64,000 bases of DNA. Origin: Aurelia coerulea (Eukaryota > Cnidaria > Scyphozoa > Semaeostomeae > Ulmaridae). Location of the stretch: NCBI GenBank assembly GCA_039566865.1, contig CM076943.1, forward strand, positions 39,564,663 through 39,628,662, read 5' to 3'. Each line of letters begins with the position of its first letter. The first letter of the stretch is position 1. Position numbers and translations under genes: made by a program. Positions 57,680 through 64,000 of this stretch are shown one piece after another. The notes beneath the pieces are model-generated. The model worked only from the letters and a program-made list of their open reading frames with translations. It did no database searches and was not told the origin of the DNA.

Positions 57680-58010
57680 CTGTAGAGTAATTGGTGTCCT
57701 GTGACCCAGTACACTGAGTATCCCAGTACTGTACCGTGACCCAGTACACAGAGTCAGTCCTGTCAAGGTCAAGATGATATATGAATAATTTGTGGTTTTA
57801 AATTCCGGTGTTAACATAATACGAGATCAACTGTTATACAAGTTGGCCACAGGTCCTGCTCACTGATTGGTTTATCTGCAGAAGTTGTATACCCCTTAGT
57901 TTCTTATGATATACATAGATCACCAGGACTGGGTCACAGGACACCAATTATTCTGTGTACTGGGTTACTCTGTGTATTGGGTCACTCTGTGTACTGGGTC
58001 TCGGGTACAG
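57680..58010. repeat. inverted repeat with CCCAGTACA / TGTACTGGG units
   Basis: GTAATTGGTGTCCTGTGACCCAGT (57,689) is matched by the complement of ACTGGGTCACAGGACACCAATTA (57,928). Next to each arm, units of GACCCAGTACACAGAG or their complement are repeated two to four times. Confidence 0.8.
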
Positions 58011-59041
58011 AAGTGGGAAAAAACACCCTTCCTACAAGGTAGGCGCCCTTGGTTTTACCTTTTTCTTTTTACAGGGCAGTATGTAAAACAATGTATATAA
58101 TTAATAACTTTACCCTGTTATGAATAAATAGAATGAAAATGAAATGAAAATGAGTGGTGTTTGCATGCGCGATGTTTGCTAAAAAGGCACATAAATATAT
58201 GCGCAATTGTAACAAGAAGTTCGGTTGCTGAGCGAAGGGTAACTTCCGGGGTATCTTGTTGAAGAGCCGGCAAGTCGTCGTGAAAGCCACAAAGGCAGAG
58301 CAATGAAAGAATGTGAGTGATATTCAAATCGAAGCATAGCCTGTTATGTTTCTTTGAAGGCAGTTTCCCTTTACCTTCTGGAAAAGTGGGAATTTTAAAG
58401 TTGCTGGGTGTGTTCACAGAACTGGATAAACTGGATAAACTGGATAAACTGGATAAACTGGATAAACTGGATAAACTGGATAAACTGGGTAAACTGGATA
58501 AACTGGATAAACTGGATAAACTGGACAAGGAGGCTGTTGACTTTAAGTTTCGACAGTGCACACTTGACTCACCTTCATGCAATTTTGATATCACAGGCAG
58601 AAAATGTTTCATGGGAGCCCATTCATTTTTGACAAGGAAGCTCGCAATTTGTCTCCCGTGTTTGCTCGTGCATATTCAACAACAACTAGTGATTTCCTTA
58701 TTCACTAGGAGAAATTCGAAACATGTTTACAAGGTAACAACATCTGTGTTGTGAGCTTCAACACGGCCATAATAAGCGGCCTAAAGTCGGTGCACAGTAG
58801 GTATTGTTATGGAAATGAAAAACATCATAGCCCATTCACTTTGTCGTTGTCGGATGTGAGAAGAGGCCGCCGAAAGAGACAAATATAAAACGTGTTTTTG
58901 AAATAATTATTTCTAATAAAGAAGGTAGAAATTACCAAAATATATAATCATTTCATTCTTTCGGGAGATAAAAGGCTAGAATTGCGCCAAGAAAATCACA
59001 TTAAGACATACTTTTTAAAAATATCGCATTGTTAGTCAAAC
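58011..59041. other. mostly unassigned sequence around a minisatellite
   Basis: Apart from the 9-bp minisatellite (58,420-58,528) and a GAAATGAAAATG simple stretch at 58,128-58,153, nothing is assignable. The sequence AGAGCAATGAAAGAATGTGAGTG (58,298-58,319) could be a start codon followed by a splice donor, but there is no other evidence for an exon. Confidence 0.3.
58420..58528. repeat. 9-bp minisatellite (CTGGATAAA), about 12 copies
   Basis: Near-perfect repeats of ACTGGATAA with one GGGTAAACT variant. Because 9 is a multiple of 3 and no phase creates a stop, both strands stay open: plus gives (LDK)n and minus gives (LSS)n. This explains the 145- and 164-codon frames across it. Confidence 0.97.
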
Positions 59042-59460
59042 AATCCACCTTTTCAAGGTAAGAGGCGCGAATGCGGAAGTATTTTGTTGTTTGAGATTTT
59101 GGATTTTTGAGCCTAAAATCATATTTTGCGTACAAAGTTTAGTCTTCAAACAAATTTTCATATTCATATCTGTCTTTATTCAGAAATTATGATGATACAA
59201 AGAATTTGATTTCATAAGGGCTTTGACCGTGAAATTGGAGTTTGGACAAACATTTGTTCAAACTTTGATTTCACAGTCAAAGCCCTTATGACTTTAAATT
59301 CTTAAAATTGTCATAATTTTGAAATTAAGACACATATGAATGTGAAAATTTGCTACTTTGCTAAACTTTGCACGCAGAACATGATTTTGCCCTCAAAATG
59401 CAATATCTCAAATAACAAAAAACTTCCGCTTTCGCGCCTCTTACCTTGAAAAGGTGGATT
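59042..59460. mobile_element. near-perfect foldback element, 419 bp
   Basis: The ends AATCCACCTTTTCAAGGTAAG and CTTACCTTGAAAAGGTGGATT are inverted, and the arms run about 200 bp each to a centre near 59,252 (AGGGCTTTGACCGTGAAAT and ATTTCACAGTCAAAGCCCT). It directly abuts a SINE-like copy starting at 59,461. Confidence 0.93.
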
Positions 59461-59650
59461 ATTTTGGTGAATTTTCGACAAATGGAAAATTTATAAAGTG
59501 TGACAAGAGAGAGTTTCAAACTCGCGACCTCCTGCTATCTCGGCAGATGCTCTACCGACTGAGCTATCCCGACACATGCATATACAGCAAGCGAGGTTGA
59601 TGCATATCCAGATCAGGGTAGTGACGTAACCTGTAGAATATTGTATTGTA
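59461..59650 (-). mobile_element. tRNA-derived SINE-like copy 1
   Basis: On the minus strand TGTCGGGATAGCTCAGTCGG, GCATCTGCCGAGATAGCAGG and GAGTTTGAAACTC give D arm, anticodon arm (TCTGC/GCAGG, loop CGAGATA) and a degenerate T arm. The acceptor ends do not pair and position 33 is not T, so it is not a working tRNA. Homology with copy 2 extends beyond the tRNA-like part on both sides. Confidence 0.7.
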
Positions 59651-59934
59651 GAATATTGTAGAATATAACCTGTAGAATATAGAATATAAAATGTAAATAT
59701 TTTATCCCCTTTTTTCTGATGTAACATTTGTATTTTTAAAATTTTAACTAACGTTGGAATTAATTAGCTGATTACTTTTAGCTATATTTTTTATGTATCC
59801 AACGGTAAAGAAATTGATAATAATAATATCTAGTCCGCACGACTCAATGTCCCGAACGCAGACCGGCTTAATGCCCTCGACGCAGCTCTGACAGAATTGT
59901 CTTACGGTATATTTGCTAGAATTGATAATATCTA

Positions 59935-60125
59935 TTTTGGTAAATTTTCGACAAATGGAAAAATGGAAAAGGTGTGACAAGAGCGAGTTTCGAACTCGCG
60001 ACCTCCTGCTATCTGCGCAGATGCTCTGCCGATTGAGCTATCCCGACACAGGGATACACAGCAAGCATGGTCCATGCATATCCAGAACAGTGTGGCGATG
60101 TAACTTGTATAAACCTGTTAGTGAA
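59935..60125 (-). mobile_element. tRNA-derived SINE-like copy 2
   Basis: Same orientation as copy 1, about 475 bp away. T arm GCGAG-TTCGAAA-CTCGC is perfect; the anticodon stem TCTGC/GCAGG has loop GCAGATA (anticodon position AGA). The acceptor stem is still mismatched. Shared flanks include TTTTCGACAAATGGAAAA on one side and GCATATCCAGA on the other. Confidence 0.72.
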
Positions 60126-60382
60126 ACAGATATAGATGACGATCTTGTATGAAAGTTAGAGTCTAGCAAGATTTCAGATATTTTACAGAATCCATTTAAA
60201 GATGGGGCTGGTTAAAAATTCAAAAATTTGATAATAATTTTGTGTGCAAATGGAGTATGCGTCAAAACCAGGTAGCTTATAAAAGCACAATATTCACCAA
60301 TTCAAAGACATATCAATTCTTTTCAATCTATCTTAAATCAATTTGATCCCTGCAACGAGCGCATAAAAAGAAGATTAAAAAA

Positions 60383-61181
60383 TAGCCTTCGTAACGGACT
60401 CATCATAATGAACCCACAAACGCAACATTCAACAGTGTAATCTGTGGAAAGACAACTGTTAACTCCCGTAAATTCATAACAATCAAATTAACCTGCAACT
60501 AGGGTTAAAAAATCTTAAAGGCAGTCTGTCACGCATCTGATTAGCTGCAATAAAGTCAAAGCTCAACACAATGGATGTCTTTGTGAATCTATGCATTTAG
60601 AATAAAGAGGGACGATCTCTATCACATTCCACGGCCGTAGAAAGTCTGCAGGATCAGCAGCTATTCAAATCTCTAATTCTCTGCATTGTCATTATCACCC
60701 AATCAGAAGCGTGATAGACTGCCATTAAATCCTGTAAGAAAGACAAGGAATTAATATGAAACCCTGAAAAATGAGAACAGATAAGTTATAGCTGCAATAA
60801 AGAGCAACGTTTATATCTTGGAAGACCACTTATTGCTGCAACAGTTTTTGCCAGGTCATCATCATCTGGACTCATTGCTTCTGCAGAACAACTTCTTGTT
60901 TAGCCGTGCCAGCTGTACATTTTCGTTTTGGCTGACATCATCTGTCAGTACATTTCCTTGTTGCTGGGGGTAGGGGAGCGTGCAACGAAGCGGATTTTTG
61001 GGTATTCAACGTTGTTTGTTATTGCAGCTATTAACTCATTTCCTCTCCTTTCAGGGTTTTTTCCTCGTTAAAGGTTAATATGGTTGTTATTCTTTTACAG
61101 CAGGTAACAGTTTTCTCTCCTCAGATTACAGTGTTCAATGTTGCGTGTGTACTTATTACGATGAGTCCGTCATTCAAGGCT
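60383..61181. mobile_element. large foldback element with a second element inside
   Basis: The left arm (AGCCTTCGTAACGGACTCATC, ACGCAACATTCAACAGTGTAAT, GAAACCCTGAAAAATGAG, AGCTGCAATAAAGAGCAACG) is repeated inverted in the right arm (CAACGTTGTTTGTTATTGCAG, TTTCAGGGTTT, ATTACAGTGTTCAATGTTGCG, GATGAGTCCGT-ATTCAAGGCT). The loop is about 60,830-61,000. The left arm is interrupted by a TTAA element at 60,519-60,724. Confidence 0.87.
60519..60724. mobile_element. TTAA-flanked MITE nested in a foldback arm
   Basis: TTAA at 60,515-60,518 and 60,725-60,728. The ends AGGCAGTCTGTCACGCATCTG and the complement of CAGAAGCGTGATAGACTGCCA match. 206 bp. Removing it restores the symmetry of the surrounding foldback element. 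Confidence 0.88.
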
Positions 61182-61640
61182 ATTTGTAAATTCTTTACCG
61201 CAAGTCACTTGTGAAAAGAAATTTCTTCAAGAACAGAAAATTATCAAATGCTGATGATTTTTCAAAACGGTTCACTTTTTGGGTCACATATGGGTGCTTA
61301 GACGCCAAAGTTGTGCTTGACTGCCGTAGCTTTGTTCTTGTGCGGAGGAAAACATTATTTATTACTACGGAGAAGCCAGCGTAAGAGATTTCCCTCCGCA
61401 GCGGCATACATGCTGAAACATAACTGCGGTTTACAACAACACATGGTATGTTGGATGGGTTAGCCGAGACATCTTGCCCGTGGTGATCTGCACGTGGTCA
61501 ATGACTCGTACCTAGACTCCCGTAATAAAATATAAGTATCGTGTAATGTAATATCAGTTTAGTTCGAATCATGGGTTCACGGAAATAGTCGTAATCAGAA
61601 CGGTTTGGCATCGGGTCAACCTTAAAACGTACATTCATTC
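61182..61640. other. no supported feature
   Basis: A minus-strand frame at 61,195-61,407 has no motif or splice support. No repeat partner was noticed in the window. Confidence 0.3.
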
Positions 61641-61679
61641 AATCGTCAAACTTTATCAGCAGCAATTTAATTTACAAAT

Positions 61680-62161
61680 CTGTACATATTTGTATTATTA
61701 TTATTATTATTAAATATCTATTTAAAGTAGGCTAAAAAATGAATAGCTAAATTGCAGCTAATTAAGGCCTACTAGTTACAATATACATAATTTACAATAA
61801 AACTAAAATTAATATATATTACAGGACAAATCAGAGTTAAAATCTATCATGTTAGAAAGCCAACTTGCGGGATATATACTTTGCAAAGCCTACAGTTGCA
61901 TGTTCCACCATTCCAACATCTAATTCGTTTTTTGAACATAGGAAGGCTGTTTAATTGTTTTAGTTCTTGCAGTAAATACTGCCACAGTTTATTTCCAAGG
62001 TAAGTAATGGACTCAACTCCAAAGGACGTAGTTCGTACTTTTGGCAGTTGAGCGTCATTACCATGCCTTAGGCAGTACCTAATATTTCGTTGCATGAAAA
62101 TATCATTCATGAATGGTGGATTCAGACCGCATTTTGTTTTATAAATTTCAGTCATGAGCAA
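61680..62161 (-). pseudogene. LINE reverse transcriptase C-terminal fragment and 3' UTR
   Basis: The minus strand reads LMTEIYKTKCGLNPPFMNDI, then FGVESITYLGNKLWQYLLQE, FKKRIRCWNGG and CNCRLCKVYIPQVGF with a stop at 61,847. This is the same protein region as at 9,985-10,209 but from another subfamily. The upstream reverse transcriptase is missing. The 3' UTR extends to about 61,690, where an (ATT)n tract is found. Confidence 0.9.
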
Positions 62162-62645
62162 CTGTACGTTTCTTACATGAAGATGGGGATGTATATTATT
62201 ACATATAGCAGAGAATGGAATGAAGTCGTCTTATTCTTCTCCCCATCTTCGTGTTGTAACTTTAAAATACATGGGTTACCAGGTGCTTTTACTCATATAG
62301 GCACATTGCCACAAATAAGCACTGAACATTTCAAACAATCGTTGCAACAGCAAATTTCCGATATGTGGCTTAGTTTCTTGATAGAATTCTAGCGTCTTTT
62401 ATGCTTCAACCACTTTTTAAGTTGTGACGCAATCAAATTGCTAAACTGTAAACAACGAAAGCGGCAGATTTCTTATTACAGCCATATCATAGACACTTCA
62501 AAATTTATAAGTTAATAACAAATGAATTAATGATAAACTATAACAAAGTACCATAAGTTCCTTTAAAGTCACTAAATAAAAAAGAAGATGCAATATCATC
62601 GTTCGCCTTCTCCGCCATCGCAGATTGCGCATCAACAAGTGATAT

Positions 62646-62771
62646 CTATCTCGATAAATTTCGGTCTTTGACAGCAGTGTTCAGCGACATCAGGTTTCGT
62701 CCAGTCCAATGGCAGATGTTGTCTCGCCAGCGTTTTGGTTGCTTTTCTCTGATTTTTCTTCCTTCTAGCAT
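62646..62771 (-). pseudogene. LINE tail with WRD...WTG motif
   Basis: The minus strand reads GRKIREKQPKRWRDNICHW, then TGRNLMSLNTAVKDRNLSR and a stop. The KRWRDxIxxWTG...DR pattern is typical of the end of craniate/invertebrate LINE polyproteins (BovB/RTE and related types). Only 41 codons remain. Confidence 0.75.
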
Positions 62772-63074
62772 TCCTTCAGATTTTGCTTACACCTTGAGTA
62801 GAGCGTTTGGTGTGATCGTACAGCGTCAAGAATTTGGATTTAATTGTGAATGTGATGGGAATCAGCTTTGTTGTACAAAGAAGGACTTCGATTCGCGTAT
62901 GATGTGACAGTCTTTAGTTTATCAAAAATCTCATCAAATGATTTTGGAAAGCGACTAGCTTTTGCAAGGATTTTCAGGATGCAATAATCATTCATGAAAT
63001 GTTTTTAAAATATTTCTGGACTCTTACGCTGCGCTAAAGGTTCCTAATCTTTGAAAAGGTTGATGTATTTGAAC

Positions 63075-63468
63075 TGAATGGCCTGAAAGGTACTTTAGCC
63101 ACTTCGCTATAATTCTACCGTTGGAATTTTCAGAAATCTTCAATATTCTCAGAATTAGATGATTTTCTTCTTCTATAAGAATGCAGAAAAAATTTGAAAA
63201 AGACTTTAAAGCCATCGCAATTTCTAAACATTTTGAAGAAACTTGAAATAATTTCAAGAAAGCCGTAGAGTATGGATGTCTATAATATCGTATCAAGCAG
63301 AAGCCGGTCACTTCTCTGATTTACGATTTAGAAATTTGATGACATCACGTCCTCAAATGAATTGAAATATAAATACGCCGTTATTTCGAAAAATATTCAA
63401 AATTTCTGGAAAGTCCAACGGTAGAATTAAAGATAAGCAGCTAAAGTTTCTTTCAAGCCATGCAATTA
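63075..63468. mobile_element. inverted-repeat element, AATGGCCTGAAAG ends
   Basis: GAATGGCCTGAAAGGTACTTTAGCC with TTCTACCGTTGGAATTTTC on the left is matched by the complement of GAAAGTCCAACGGTAGAATT and CAGCTAAAGTTTCTTTCAAGCCATG on the right. The same end (TTAATGGCCTGAAAGAGACTT) stands alone near 37,367, a related solo end. Confidence 0.8.
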
Positions 63469-63592
63469 AAACAAATAGGTCACATAATTTTATGTTACAC
63501 CAATTTAAAGATTTGAAATCTGTGCTCATAATTTCCCATCCAAATGACGTTCAAATTCAACAGAAGATCAAGACAAGGAAAATAAACATTTT

Positions 63593-64000
63593 TTACAATA
63601 AATTCGCATTTTCAATAAAATATTTCTCATACAATTTAGGCGAAGCTCTATCGAGAAAATCACCAAAGTCTTCATATTCTCTTCCTTTTTGCATCTGAGC
63701 ATGTTTCCAAGAAGTGTACATAGACAAAATCCTTAAAACTTCAAAACTGTTTCTGTCCACAATACTGACTGCCTTTCTTCGCGCAAGTAGTTTCTCTTTG
63801 TTGTATCCTTTTCGTTTTGAATGTTTCTGTCTTGGTTCAATGTACACATTTAAATCCATATTAAAACTTACTTGTTTCGATACTTTGTTGGCCTTGCAAG
63901 GTTCAGGACTCTTTTTCTTTTTCACATCAAAATCTGATAGAGAATTTGTCCTTGAACTTTTGCCAAGTTCTGCAAAAGAACTCGTTCTAGAAGTTCTTCC
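63593..64000 (-). CDS. C-terminal exon of an unidentified protein (runs off the window)
   Basis: An uninterrupted minus-strand frame enters at 64,000 and stops at 63,593, giving at least 135 residues: a Ser/Arg-rich start (GRTSRTSSFAELGKSS), a basic part (VKKKKSPEPCKANK, RQKHSKRKGYNKEKLLARRK) and a less charged C-terminus (NSFEVLRILSMYTSWKHAQ, FGDFLDRASPKLYEKYF). Composition is that of a real protein and no repeat overlaps it. I do not recognise the family. No splice acceptor is evident within the window, so the exon begins upstream. It lies in the same orientation as CCDC22, about 22 kb upstream of its first visible exon. Confidence 0.6.
   Translation of the reverse strand, partial: GRTSRTSSFAELGKSSRTNSLSDFDVKKKKSPEPCKANKVSKQVSFNMDLNVYIEPRQKHSKRKGYNKEKLLARRKAVSIVDRNSFEVLRILSMYTSWKHAQMQKGREYEDFGDFLDRASPKLYEKYFIENANLL

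Noticed and set aside
58118..58754. 145- and 164-codon genes on opposite strands
   Set aside because: Both are held open by the 9-bp minisatellite, and their remaining parts show no domain or splice support.
59495..60055. Two functional tRNA genes
   Set aside because: Acceptor stems do not pair, position 33 is not T, and homology extends outside the tRNA-like part; they fit SINE heads better.
61195..61407. Additional CCDC22 exon upstream of 41,329
   Set aside because: The minus-strand peptide shows no similarity to CCDC22 N-terminal domains and lacks good splice sites.

Overview
This is animal nuclear DNA, AT-rich, intron-bearing and packed with repeats. There are no prokaryotic operons and no plasmid or phage genes. 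One conserved host gene can be assembled by eye: six exons on the minus strand (41,329 down to 4,932) encode the last 223 residues of CCDC22, the coiled-coil scaffold of the Commander/CCC endosomal recycling complex. The CR1/Jockey-like LINE fragments, hAT-like and TTAA-flanked short elements and large satellites suggest a marine invertebrate. A cnidarian is my best guess, but that is inference and the species cannot be named from the sequence.

Layout. 1-2,299: about 13 copies of a 178-bp satellite. 2.4-4.35 kb: a 181-bp tandem repeat, a small palindromic element and the broken 3' end of a LINE. 4.9-41.3 kb: the CCDC22 exons. Their introns (2.4 to 15.5 kb) hold a nearly full-length LINE coding region (16.5-19.4 kb), pieces of other LINEs, a nested HSP70 fragment, a possible nested first exon on the plus strand, and about twenty inverted-repeat elements. 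41.4-44.2 kb: more of these elements. 44.3-56.25 kb: about 57 copies of a 209-bp satellite with a higher-order repeat of roughly 2.9-3.6 kb. 56.25-62.8 kb: LINE 3' ends, a GC-rich island, a 9-bp minisatellite, two tRNA-like SINE copies and several long palindromes. 63.59 kb to the end: the C-terminal part of an unidentified protein on the minus strand.

The main story is repeat architecture. Very many elements are long near-perfect inverted repeats. In several cases the window also holds the empty site or a target-site duplication, so element ends and insertion order can be fixed without outside data: a TTAA element at 41,670-42,537 with its empty counterpart near 12,222; a hAT-like element at 13,198-14,553 inserted at the edge of a TTAA element; an element at 8,084-8,444 with an empty site near 43,220; and a LINE inserted into a 215-bp tandem repeat. 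No CRISPR array, rRNA or convincing functional tRNA was seen.

CCDC22 exons upstream of 41,329 were not found. They may lie beyond position 64,000, which would place the 209-bp satellite inside an intron, or the locus may be rearranged.
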